A stretch of DNA of 64,000 nt from positions 1 to 64,000 of the forward strand of contig NZ_KQ948044.1 in NCBI RefSeq assembly GCF_001513965.1, written 5' to 3'. The position numbers and the translations under genes are program-made. Source of the DNA: Streptomyces cellostaticus. GTDB taxonomy: Bacteria; Actinomycetota; Actinomycetes; Streptomycetales; Streptomycetaceae. Below, piece after piece: positions 8,104 through 16,919 of the stretch (within the stretch, counting starts at the first letter, position 1; each line of letters begins with the position of its first letter). The notes below the pieces were generated by a model. It saw only the letters and a program-made list of their open reading frames with translations. It searched no databases and was not told where the DNA came from.

Positions 8104-8664
8104 TCAGTGCGCTCCGCCGGTCCACTCCGGCGCCAGCACCGACCAGATCTCCTCGTCGTGCCGCTCGCCCCGGTACAGGTAACTCTCCCTGAGGACCCCG
8201 TCCCTGCGCATTCCCAGCCGCCGGGCGACCGCGATGCTCGGGGCGTTGTGCGGCGACACCCACCACTCCACACGGTGGATGCCCCGCTCCCGGACCGCCC
8301 AGTCGATCAGCACCCGGGCCGCCCGCGTCACCAGCCCGCGGCCCACCGCCGCCGGCTCCAGCCAGCAGCCCGCCTCGGCGGTGCCCTGCGCCACGTCCAT
8401 CCTGCGCAGGATCACCGCCCCGACCAGCGTGCCGCCGTACCGGATCCCGCAGATGCGGCCCGCGTCGGCCGCCTCCTTCTCGGCGTACGCCGTGAGGAAC
8501 GCCCGGCTGGACGCCAGGTCCGTGACCACGTCCGGCAGCCCGTTGAACTGCCCGATGAACTCCCGCCCCCGGTCCACATGGCCGAGGAACTCCCCGGCCT
8601 GCCAGGGGCCGAGCGGACACAGCTCGGCGCCGTCGTCGCCGAGGGGGATCGCGTACATGGTCAC
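8104..8664 (-). CDS. GNAT family N-acetyltransferase
   Basis: A 186-residue acetyltransferase of the RimJ/RimL-like type. The acetyl-CoA loop lies around AAVGRGLVTRAARVLIDWA, followed by GIHRVEWWVSPHNAPSIAVARRLGM, the usual motif B region. The GTG start at 8664 overlaps the stop of the upstream HD-domain gene (GTGA, 8661-8664), giving tight coupling; an ATG two codons later is a possible alternative. The substrate, an amino group on a protein or small molecule, is unknown. Confidence 0.87.
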   Translation of the reverse strand: MTMYAIPLGDDGAELCPLGPWQAGEFLGHVDRGREFIGQFNGLPDVVTDLASSRAFLTAYAEKEAADAGRICGIRYGGTLVGAVILRRMDVAQGTAEAGCWLEPAAVGRGLVTRAARVLIDWAVRERGIHRVEWWVSPHNAPSIAVARRLGMRRDGVLRESYLYRGERHDEEIWSVLAPEWTGGAH

Positions 8665-9260
8665 CTTCGGGTGAGGGGGTGGGACATCTGGTAGGCCAGC
8701 CTACGGTCGGCCCCCTCTCCGATCCCGGTGAGGGCCTCGTCCAGCTCCATGAACCACTCCCAGACCGCCCGCCCGTCGGCACCGGCCAGCCGGGCCACGA
8801 CGAGATCCTCCAGCTCCGGGACGCGCTTGCCCTTCCAGACCTTGTCGGCGAGGCTCACCAGCAGATCCTCGACACCGATCCCGGGCGCGGTCCAGGAGGC
8901 GTGCGTCGCGGCGAACCGGGCCAGACCGGACTCCACACCGTGCGTCAGCAGCAGTTCCTGCCCGGCCTCCTCGTGCCGGGCGCCCGGGCCGGACAGCTCG
9001 GCCACGTGCACGGCCTTGCCGATGTCGTGCGTGGCGGCACCGAAGAGCACCGCCTCGGCGTCGAACTCCAGCCCCGGACAGCGCCGTTGCACCCACTCCA
9101 CGAGCCGCGCCGCCACGTCGTGCACCGCTCTGAGGTGGGCCACCAGACGTGGTGGGGCGTCAACCCGGCCCAGCAGCACGGCGGCCCGCTCGGGAAGCGG
9201 CCGTAGCGGCGGGTCGAAGGTCTCGTCCGTCGCGATCGACGCTGTGCTCGTGGCTGTCAC
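8661..9260 (-). CDS. HD-domain phosphohydrolase-like protein
   Basis: A 199-residue protein with a GTG start at 9260. The HD-domain metal ligands are visible: His47 in LRAVHDVA, His78-Asp79 in GAATHDIGKAVH, and a late Asp in LVSLADKVWKGKR. This spacing fits metal-dependent HD phosphohydrolases, which cleave nucleotides or other phosphoesters. The open frame extends further upstream, but that sequence is the antisense of the divergent membrane protein gene. It is coupled to the GNAT gene by a 4-base overlap. Confidence 0.82.
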   Translation of the reverse strand: MTATSTASIATDETFDPPLRPLPERAAVLLGRVDAPPRLVAHLRAVHDVAARLVEWVQRRCPGLEFDAEAVLFGAATHDIGKAVHVAELSGPGARHEEAGQELLLTHGVESGLARFAATHASWTAPGIGVEDLLVSLADKVWKGKRVPELEDLVVARLAGADGRAVWEWFMELDEALTGIGEGADRRLAYQMSHPLTRR

Positions 9261-9312
9261 CGTGTCAGAGTAAGCACCTGCTGGCGTGACGGTCGACTTA
9301 CGGAGGGTGTTC

Positions 9313-9987
9313 ATGGCGGCGGTGCACACGGCTTTTCTGCTCGGTACGGGGCTCTTCTGGACGGCCGCGTACGTGCTGCTGATCCGCACCGGGCTGCGGG
9401 CGCGGACGTTCGGGATGCCCGTCGTCGCGTTCGCCACCAACATCAGCTGGGAGTTCATGTTCGCGTTCGTACGCCCTCCGTCCGGAGTGATGCACGTGAT
9501 CAACATCGTCTGGTTCTGCTTCGACCTCGCCATCGGCTACACCGTCGTACGCTTCGGACGGGCCGAATTCCCCTACCTCCCCGACCGGTTGTTCCTGCCC
9601 GCGCTGGCCGTCCTGCTCGCCCTGGCCTACCCGGGCATGAACTACGTCTCCGAGCAGTTCGACGAGGGCGTCGGCGCGATCACCGCGTTCGGCAGCAACC
9701 TGGCCATGTCCGGCATGTTCCTGGCGATGCTGGCCGCCCGCCGGGGAACGCGCGGCCAGTCGGTGGGCATCGCCGTGACCAAACTGCTGGGAACCGCCTG
9801 CGCCTCACTCGCGCTGCTCACCGACCCCGACGGGGATCCGCGCTACGACAACGCCCTCATGTACTACTTCTACATCGGCTGCTTCCTCCTCGATCTCGCC
9901 TACGCGTACGCGGTGTTCGCCGTAGGACGAGCCGAGCGGACCACCGGTTCGGCCCAGGTTCCCGCTCAGGGCGCCCTTCAGCGCTGA
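9313..9987 (+). CDS. Transmembrane (Pyr4-type) terpene cyclase-like protein
   Basis: A 224-residue integral membrane protein starting at ATG 9313, with a GGAGG site 6 bases upstream; an upstream in-frame ATG at 9286 lacks one. It has about seven hydrophobic segments. Acidic residues inside the membrane are in the positions expected for Pyr4/PaxB-type terpene cyclases: Glu47 in NISWEFMF, Asp71 in CFDLAIGY and Asp194 in LLDLAYAY. Known members protonate an epoxide or alkene of a prenylated substrate and cyclise it. No prenyltransferase or epoxidase gene is adjacent, so the substrate is unknown. The divergent neighbour is the HD-domain gene. The family call is from motif recognition, not alignment. 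Confidence 0.65.
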   Translation: MAAVHTAFLLGTGLFWTAAYVLLIRTGLRARTFGMPVVAFATNISWEFMFAFVRPPSGVMHVINIVWFCFDLAIGYTVVRFGRAEFPYLPDRLFLPALAVLLALAYPGMNYVSEQFDEGVGAITAFGSNLAMSGMFLAMLAARRGTRGQSVGIAVTKLLGTACASLALLTDPDGDPRYDNALMYYFYIGCFLLDLAYAYAVFAVGRAERTTGSAQVPAQGALQR

Positions 9988-10032
9988 TCGGGACCCCCAC
10001 TGCAGTGCCCCGTGAGCCACGCATCACGTCGA

Positions 10033-10044
10033 GACAACGTTGTC
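10033..10044. promoter_or_regulatory. 12-bp palindrome upstream of the cupin gene
   Basis: GACAACGTTGTC is a perfect palindrome with a central ACGT, about 150 bases before the cupin start. Its CG-centred form resembles GntR/LacI-type operators. The regulator is unknown. Confidence 0.4.
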
Positions 10045-10195
10045 GACGCGGGTTCCCCCGAATGGCGGCCCTGTGAGGCCGGGCCGAGGATGGAGGCGTG
10101 GGGTACGGCCACCGCCGCAGCGCCGGTGCCGTCCGAGGCCGCCGGGGGACGGGGGCCGGCCCCGGCCGCGGTGAGCGGCCGGAAGGGAGGACACC

Positions 10196-10564
10196 GTGAT
10201 GCTGGAAGTGAAGACGGTGGACAAGCCGGACGAGCGGCGCGACTTCCCTCGCGGTCATCTCGAAGCCGTCCACCTGACGGGACTCGACTTCGCCGTGGGC
10301 ACCTTCGAACCGGGCTGGCGCTGGTCGGAGTCCGTGGCGCCGATCGCGGGCACCGAGAGCTGCCAGTTCCCGCACAGCGCCTATGTCGTTCAGGGCCGGT
10401 TGCACATCCGTATGGACGACGGCGGTGAGGGCGAGGTCGGCCCCGGCGATGTCTTCATGTGCCCGCCCGGGCACGACGCCTGGGTCGTGGGTGACGAACA
10501 GGTCGTGGTGTACGACTTCGCAGGACCCACGGCAAAGGACTACGCGAAGGCACAGGGGACCTGA
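10196..10564 (+). CDS. Small cupin-domain protein
   Basis: A 122-residue single-domain cupin. The GTG start at 10196 (ATG at 10199 also possible) is preceded by GGAAGGGAGG. The two cupin motifs lie around FEPGWRWSESVAPIAGT and FPHSAYVVQGRLHI, then EVGPGDVFMCPPGHDAWVVG. The usual HxH pair of motif 1 is replaced by Trp/Ser residues, so metal binding is doubtful. The role is unknown. A conserved palindrome upstream suggests specific regulation. Downstream lies a bidirectional terminator shared with a convergent gene. Confidence 0.8.
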   Translation: MMLEVKTVDKPDERRDFPRGHLEAVHLTGLDFAVGTFEPGWRWSESVAPIAGTESCQFPHSAYVVQGRLHIRMDDGGEGEVGPGDVFMCPPGHDAWVVGDEQVVVYDFAGPTAKDYAKAQGT

Positions 10565-10577
10565 TCCGTCCCGCAGA

Positions 10578-10608
10578 TGCCCCGCGGTGCGCCCGTCGCC
10601 GCGGGGCA
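10578..10608. terminator. Bidirectional hairpin terminator
   Basis: Perfect 10-base arms TGCCCCGCGG (10578-10587) and CCGCGGGGCA (10599-10608) with an 11-base loop, between the convergent cupin gene and the PLP-enzyme gene. Confidence 0.75.
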
Positions 10609-10703
10609 CCCGCATGGACTGCCGACCCGACCCGTCGGACCGTCCGTCCCTCGTCGCCCCGTACGCGCAGGTCAGGGAAGGTCCGGTAAGGAGCCGCAGG
10701 CCG

Positions 10704-11678
10704 TCAGAGTGCGTGGGTGACGGCACCCTCCTCGGCGTATGCGACGGCCTCCGTGTGACCGAAGAGGCCGGGCAGTCCGCCGGTGTGCACGAACACGGTC
10801 TTCTGGCCCGGCCGTACGTCGCCGTCCCGGACGGCGGCGGCCAGCCCGGCCAGGGCCCGGCCGGTGTAGACGGGGTCGAGGACGATTCCCTCGGTGCGGG
10901 CCGCGAGCCGGAGCGCCTCGGCCACCGGACCGGTCAGTGCCGCGTACCCGCTGCCGACCTGGTCCCGGCGCACCCGCAGCCCCTCCGCCGTGATCTTGTC
11001 CGTGGTCAGCGGGGCCGCGAACTCCGCCACCGCGGCGGCCGGGTCGGCCAGCGCGCCCACATCCACGCCGAGCACCGACTCGGTGCCGAGGGCGGCGACC
11101 AGCCCCGCCATGGTGCCGCCCGAGCCAAGCGCGACCACCGCCGTCCGCAGCTGCGGCACCTGCGCGCGCAACTCCTCTGCGCACCGCACATAGCCCCGTG
11201 CGCCCAGCGTGCTGGACCCGCCGAAGGGGATGAGGGCCGGCCGGGCGCCCGTCTCCCGCAGCCGCGCGCACACCTCGGCCGCCGCGACGTTCAGTCCGGC
11301 CTGGTCCACGTCGCCCGCCCAGGCGAGCCGCGCTCCCAACAGGCCGTCCAGCGCGAGGTTCCCGGAGCGCGACCCACCGGGCGAGCCGCGCAGCACGAGG
11401 ACGACGTCCAGACCCAGCCGGGCCGCGGCGGCGGCCGTCAGCCGGGCGTGGTTGCTCTGCGGGGCACCGGTCGTCACGAGGGTGTCCGCGCCCTCGGCGA
11501 GCGCCGCGCCCACCGTCCACTCCAGCTTGCGGATCTTGTTCCCGCCGCCGCCCAGACCGGTCAGGTCGTCCCGCTTGACCCACAGGTCCTCGGGACCGAG
11601 CCCGAGCGCGGCGGCGAGCCGGGGCGCCGGTTCCACGGGCGTGGGGAAGGTGCCGAGCTGCACGGGCGGGTGGCTCAT
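10704..11678 (-). CDS. D-cysteine desulfhydrase / ACC deaminase family PLP enzyme
   Basis: A 324-residue fold-type II PLP enzyme starting at ATG 11678. The cofactor lysine is in GGGGNKIRKLE (Lys48), followed by GAPQSNHARLTAAAA and the phosphate-binding glycine loop LGSGGTMAGL. This motif set is shared by ACC deaminase and D-cysteine desulfhydrase. The two cannot be separated confidently by eye. The length is normal. No ethylene or cysteine genes are adjacent. It is transcribed leftward toward the terminator shared with the cupin gene. Confidence 0.85.
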   Translation of the reverse strand: MSHPPVQLGTFPTPVEPAPRLAAALGLGPEDLWVKRDDLTGLGGGGNKIRKLEWTVGAALAEGADTLVTTGAPQSNHARLTAAAAARLGLDVVLVLRGSPGGSRSGNLALDGLLGARLAWAGDVDQAGLNVAAAEVCARLRETGARPALIPFGGSSTLGARGYVRCAEELRAQVPQLRTAVVALGSGGTMAGLVAALGTESVLGVDVGALADPAAAVAEFAAPLTTDKITAEGLRVRRDQVGSGYAALTGPVAEALRLAARTEGIVLDPVYTGRALAGLAAAVRDGDVRPGQKTVFVHTGGLPGLFGHTEAVAYAEEGAVTHAL

Positions 11679-11793
11679 GTCGTACGTCCTCGTCTGCGGG
11701 CGGATGGCGGGCGGGATGCGGGCAGCAGGCGAGCGGATGGCACGTGCTCGGCCGCCGGCCGGTGCCCAGTCGATCACGCCGGGCCACCCCGCG

Positions 11794-13139
11794 TCACACC
11801 GGCAGCAGCTGTCCGACCAGCTCGCCCAGCTGCCGGGCGTTGCGGCACTCGTGCATCTCGACCAGCTCGGCGTAGCCGGGCGCCGCCGAGTCGCCGGTGC
11901 CCCACTGGGCGCGCGGCTCGGGGTTCAGCCAGTAGACGCGCCGGGCACGGCGGGCGATGTCGCGGACGGCGGGCAGGTTCGGGTCGCTCATGTTCGTACG
12001 GGCGTCCCCGAGCACGAACACGGTCGTCTTCGGGCCGACCGCGTCGCCGTACCGCTCGGCGAACTCGCCCAGGGCGACGCCGTAGTCGCTGCTGCCGTGC
12101 CAGCCGGTGAGCCTGGCCTCGGCGCGGATCCGGGCGCCGAGCCCGTCCGGGTCGGCGTGGCCGTGGCCGAGCAGGCCGCTCACCTCGTCGAGACGGTTGA
12201 CGAAGGCGAACACCCGGACCTTGCTGAACTGGTCGTGCAGCGCCTGCACCAGCAGCATCGTGAAGTCCGAGAAGCCGGACACCGAGCCCGAGACATCGCA
12301 GAGCAGCACCAGTTCGGGCCGGGCCGGGCGGCGTCTGCGCAGCACCGGCCGCATCGGCACCCCGCCCGTGGACAGCGAGGAGCGCAGGGTGCGGCGCAGA
12401 TCGATCGTGCCGCGCGCGGCACGGCGACGGCGCGCGGCGAGCCGGGTCGCCAGCTTGCGCGCGAGCGGCGACACGGTCCTGCGCAGCTCGGCGAGCCGGT
12501 CCCTTCCGGCGTACAGGAAGTCCACCCGGTCGGCGGTCGGCGCGACGGCCCGCCGGGCGATCTCGTCCCGATCGCGCCGCTCGGCCACCCGGCGCCGCGC
12601 CTCCGCGCCGACCAGTCGCCGGAACACCTCGATACGGCGCCGGATCTCGTCGTCCAGCAGCCGGTCCGCGAACCCCGCGCCCCCGTCCCGGCCCCGCACA
12701 TCGGCCCGCACCCGGGCCAGCAGGGTCTGCGGGCGGAGCCGGTCGAGGGTCTGGTACGCCGACCAACCGTCCGACCCCGGTGAACTCCCGTACCCGCCCA
12801 GGCCGTCCACGGCCTCGGCCGCCAACCGCGCCATCAGGGAACGGTCGTCGGCGGCCAGCGCGTCCGCGAGGCGGTCGCGCAGCTCCTCCCGGTCCGTGGA
12901 GCCGCCGTCCGAACCGCCGGTGACGCGCGGGAAGTACAGGTCGAAGACGGGGTCGAACACCGCCCGCTGGGCCGGACCGTGCAGCAGGGTCGCCGCCAGC
13001 CCCTCCCGCAGCAGCTCCCGGTCGGTGAGCCCGAGGGCCTCGACCGCGAGGGCCGCGTCGACGGTCTCCCCGGTGCCGATCCGCACGCCGTGCGCGCGCA
13101 GCGCGCCGACCAGGCCGGTGATCCGCCCGTCGACACCGG

Positions 13140-13143
<4 letters not shown>
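11794..13143 (-). CDS. VWA domain-containing CoxE-like protein
   Basis: A 449-residue protein starting at GTG 13143, which overlaps the stop of the MoxR gene by 4 bases. The N-terminal 230 residues are helical and charged. The C-terminal half is a von Willebrand A domain with the MIDAS sequence LLCDVSGSVSGF and a later GHADPDGLGARI/SDYG segment typical of CoxE-like proteins. MoxR ATPase plus CoxE-like VWA pairs act as metal-cofactor insertion chaperones in the carbon monoxide dehydrogenase system, and more broadly as protein-remodelling pairs. The client protein is not in the immediate neighbourhood. Confidence 0.9.
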
Positions 13144-13997
<854 letters not shown>

Positions 13998-14033
13998 CGG
14001 GGCCTCCGGCGGTTCGGGGATGGGCAGCCGTTT

Positions 14034-14050
14034 CCTATCTAAGCGCTTGT
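14034..14050. promoter_or_regulatory. Palindromic AAGCGCTT element near the TetR start
   Basis: AAGCGCTT at 14040-14047 is a perfect palindrome in the gap between the MoxR gene (if begun at 13997) and the rightward TetR start. Sites with this core are common for actinomycete TetR regulators acting on themselves. The TetR gene here is truncated. Confidence 0.4.
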
Positions 14051-14075
14051 TCACCCCCTCTGTCACGAGGATTCC

Positions 14076-14624
14076 GTGACGGCCTCAAGGGGTGGACCGA
14101 CCGGTTTCCATCCCTCCCAGGCGTCCCCCCGAGACCGGCTGCTCGACGCGGCCGCCCAGCTGTTCTCCCGCGACGGCGTCTCCATCGGCGTCGAGGCGCT
14201 GTGCCGGACGGCGGGTGTCTCGAAGCGGTCGATGTACCAGCTCTTCGACCGTAAGGACGAGATGCCGGCCGCGAGCCTGGAGCGGCGGATCCCCTGGTAC
14301 GAGGCCCAGCTCGCGCCCGCCGACCCGGACTCCGTGACGCCTCGCGAGCGGATCCTGTACGTCTTCGAGCAGGTGGAGAAGGCCTCCGTCGACCCCGGCT
14401 GCTTCGGCTGCCCGTACCTGGCCGTCCTGGTCGAGCTGAAGGACTCCGAGCACCCGGTGAGCGAGGTAGCCCGCGCGGTGAAGGAGGCCCTGGAGGAGGC
14501 CTTCCGCACACAGACCGACCTGGGCGGCGCCCGCGACCCCGAACTGCTCGCCCGCCGGCTCATGCTCCCCCGGAAGGTCCACCACAACGCGCCGCCCCCC
14601 TCGCGCGCCCGGTGCAATGGAGGC
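14076..14624 (+). pseudogene. Truncated TetR family regulator fused in frame to a permease gene
   Basis: The frame begins at GTG 14076 after a GAGGA site. It encodes a normal TetR N-terminus (RDRLLDAAAQLFSRDGVSIG, then VSKRSMYQLFDRKDEM) and about 165 residues of regulator, up to LARRLMLP. The C-terminal 25-30 residues usual for this family are missing. Instead the frame runs without a stop through about 20 unrelated residues into the permease gene. A deletion that joined the regulator to the 5-prime leader of the transporter operon would explain this. The DNA-binding domain is intact, so the product might still bind DNA. Whether a fusion protein is made is unknown. Confidence 0.7.
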
Positions 14625-15305
14625 GTGACCGCGCCCCCGGACGACTGCCTTGCGCGCAACGAGTGGGTCTGTGGTGCTTATCTGAGCACCCGCCGCGAGG
14701 TCCTGCTCGACGCGGTCGGCCAGCACCTTCAGCTGACGGCGTCGGCGGTGCTCATCGGGCTCGCTCTCGCCCTGCCGCTCGCGGTGCTGGCCCGGCGCTG
14801 GGCCCTGGCGGCCGGTCCGGTGCTCGCCGTGACGACGGTCCTCTACACCATCCCGTCCCTGGCGATGTTCTCCCTGCTCCTGCCCCTCTACGGCCTCTCG
14901 GCCACCCTGGTCGTCGCGGGCCTGGTGCTCTACTCGCTCACCGTGCTCGTCCGGAACATCCTCGCCGGGCTGCGCGCGGTCCCCCGGGAGACCCGGCAGG
15001 CCGCGCGCGGCCTCGGCTACGGGCCGATCCGGCTGCTGCTCACGGTCGAGCTGCCCCTGGCCCTGCCCGCCGCGATGGCCGGGCTGCGCATCGCGACCGT
15101 CTCGGCGGTCTCCCTGGTCACGGTCGGCGCGATCGTCGGCTTCGGCGGCCTCGGAAACCTCATCTACGCGGGCATGAACACCTACTTCAAGGCTCAGGTG
15201 CTCACCGCGTCCGTGCTGTGCGTGCTGATCGCCGTCGCCGCCGACCTGCTCCTGCTCGGCGTGCAGTGGCTGATCACCCCCTGGGCGAGGGCGGCCCGCG
15301 CATGA
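14625..15305 (+). CDS. Osmoprotectant (glycine betaine/choline) ABC transporter permease
   Basis: A 226-residue membrane protein. The GTG at 14625 is taken as the native start because GGAGG lies directly ahead and MTAPPDDCLARNEWVC is how such permeases begin. Upstream in-frame sequence belongs to the truncated TetR gene. Five to six membrane segments are present, and the EAA loop reads around RQAARGLGYGPIRLLLTVELPLALPA. It overlaps the next permease by ATGA. The neighbouring binding protein and ATPase place it in the OpuC/ProW-type family, which imports compatible solutes under osmotic stress. Confidence 0.88.
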   Translation: MTAPPDDCLARNEWVCGAYLSTRREVLLDAVGQHLQLTASAVLIGLALALPLAVLARRWALAAGPVLAVTTVLYTIPSLAMFSLLLPLYGLSATLVVAGLVLYSLTVLVRNILAGLRAVPRETRQAARGLGYGPIRLLLTVELPLALPAAMAGLRIATVSAVSLVTVGAIVGFGGLGNLIYAGMNTYFKAQVLTASVLCVLIAVAADLLLLGVQWLITPWARAARA

Positions 15306-15973
15306 ACACCCTCGGCGCCACCTGGGACTGGCTCACCGACCCCGCGCACTGGTCGGGCGACGACGGCGTCTGGCACCGGCTGCTCCAGCACCTGGTGCTC
15401 ACCGTCGTCTGTCTGCTCATCAGCTGCCTGATCGCGCTGCCGGTCGCGCTGGTCCTCGGCCACCTGGGCAAGGGCGGCGCGCTCGCCGTCAACATCTCCA
15501 ACGTCGGCCGGGCCGTCCCCACCTTCGCGGTCCTGGTACTGCTGCTGCTCACCCCGGTCGGAAAGTGGGGCGAGGGGCCCACGGTGGTCGCCCTGGTGCT
15601 GTTCGCCGTACCGCCGCTGCTCACCAACGCCTACGTGGGCATGCGCGAGGTCGACCGGAGCGTCGTACAGGCGGCGCGGGGGATGGGGATGACCGGGCGG
15701 CAGATGCTGTTTCGTGTGGAACTTCCCCTTTCGCTCCCGATGGTGCTGGGCGGGGTGCGGCTCGCCGCCGTCCAGCTCGTCGCCACCGCCACCATCGCCG
15801 CACTCGCGGGCGGCGGGGGACTCGGCCGGATCATCACGGCGGGCTTCAACCTGGCCAGCACACCCCAGGTGGTCGCCGGCGCCCTCCTCGTCGCCGTGTT
15901 CGCGCTGATCGTCGAGGGCGTCTTCGAGATCGCCGAACGCCTGGCACCGGCGTGGGCCAGGGGCGGCCGATGA
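15302..15973 (+). CDS. Osmoprotectant ABC transporter permease, second subunit
   Basis: A 223-residue membrane protein starting at ATG 15302, overlapping the first permease by 4 bases. It contains the EAA-type loop VQAARGMGMTGRQMLFRVELP and about six membrane segments. Paired permeases of this size, followed by a binding lipoprotein, are characteristic of OpuCB/OpuCD-type compatible-solute transporters. Its stop overlaps the start of the binding-protein gene by 4 bases, so all three are probably translated together. Confidence 0.9.
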   Translation: MNTLGATWDWLTDPAHWSGDDGVWHRLLQHLVLTVVCLLISCLIALPVALVLGHLGKGGALAVNISNVGRAVPTFAVLVLLLLTPVGKWGEGPTVVALVLFAVPPLLTNAYVGMREVDRSVVQAARGMGMTGRQMLFRVELPLSLPMVLGGVRLAAVQLVATATIAALAGGGGLGRIITAGFNLASTPQVVAGALLVAVFALIVEGVFEIAERLAPAWARGGR

Positions 15974-16911
15974 GGGCGCGCACCACGGTGACGGTGGCCG
16001 CGCTCCTCGCCCTGACCGGCTGCTCCACGGGTCCCTCCCTGGAGAACCGCGGCGCGGTCACCGCGCCTCCCGGCGACAGCCACCACCTGACCATCGGCTC
16101 GGCCGGCTTCACCGAGAGCGACCTGCTCGCCCAGATGTACGCGCAATTGCTGAACCAGGCCGGCTACAAGACGTCCCTCCTCACGGTCGCCAACCGGGAG
16201 CTGTACGAACCGGCCCTGGAGTCCGGCCAGATCGACGTCGTGCCCGAATACGCGGCCACCTTCGCCGACTGGCTGAACGCCAAGACCCACGGCGCCGACG
16301 CGCAACCGGTCGGCTCACCCGACCTCGACGCCACGATGAAGTCCCTGCGGAAGCTCACCGCACCCCGCGGGCTCACGCTCCTCCCACCCGGCCGCGCGGT
16401 GGACCAGAACGCCTTCGCGGTGACCGCCGCCTACGCCCGGCAGCATCACCTCACGACCCTCAGCGACCTCGGCGACGCGAAGCTGGGGGTACGGCTCGCC
16501 GCCGGTGACGAGTGCGTGCAACGGCCGTACTGCGAACCGGGATTGAAGAAGGTCTACGGCATCGACATCACCGGGGTCGACCCGAAGGGCGTCGGCACCA
16601 CCCAGGCCAAGCGGGCCGTGCAGGACGGCCGGGACCAGATGGTGCTCACCACGACCACGGACGCGACCCTCGACCAGTTCGGCCTGGTCCTGCTCGCCGA
16701 CGACAGGCACCTGCAGAACGCGGACTACGTCGTGCCGGTCGTCAACCGCTCCCGCGCGGGCGGCGCAGGCGTGGCGAAGGCCCTGGGCAGGCTCAACGGC
16801 GTCCTTACGACAGCGGACCTCGCGGACCTGAACCGGCAGGCCGACAGCTGGCGCCGGCTGCCGGCCGACGTGGCCCGGACCTATCTGAAGGACAAAGGCC
16901 TGCTGAAGTGA
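15970..16911 (+). CDS. Osmoprotectant ABC transporter substrate-binding lipoprotein
   Basis: A 313-residue protein starting at ATG 15970. It has a lipoprotein signal with lipobox LTGC (Cys18). The mature part is an OpuAC/ProX-type binding domain: IGSAGFTESDLLAQMYAQLL, then VVPEYAATFADWLN and GVGTTQAKRAVQDGRDQMV. Family members cage quaternary ammonium groups with aromatic residues, and the exact ligand (glycine betaine, choline or carnitine) cannot be read here. It ends 8 bases from the convergent stop of the ATPase gene. Confidence 0.9.
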   Translation: MRARTTVTVAALLALTGCSTGPSLENRGAVTAPPGDSHHLTIGSAGFTESDLLAQMYAQLLNQAGYKTSLLTVANRELYEPALESGQIDVVPEYAATFADWLNAKTHGADAQPVGSPDLDATMKSLRKLTAPRGLTLLPPGRAVDQNAFAVTAAYARQHHLTTLSDLGDAKLGVRLAAGDECVQRPYCEPGLKKVYGIDITGVDPKGVGTTQAKRAVQDGRDQMVLTTTTDATLDQFGLVLLADDRHLQNADYVVPVVNRSRAGGAGVAKALGRLNGVLTTADLADLNRQADSWRRLPADVARTYLKDKGLLK

Positions 16912-16919
16912 CGGCCGCC

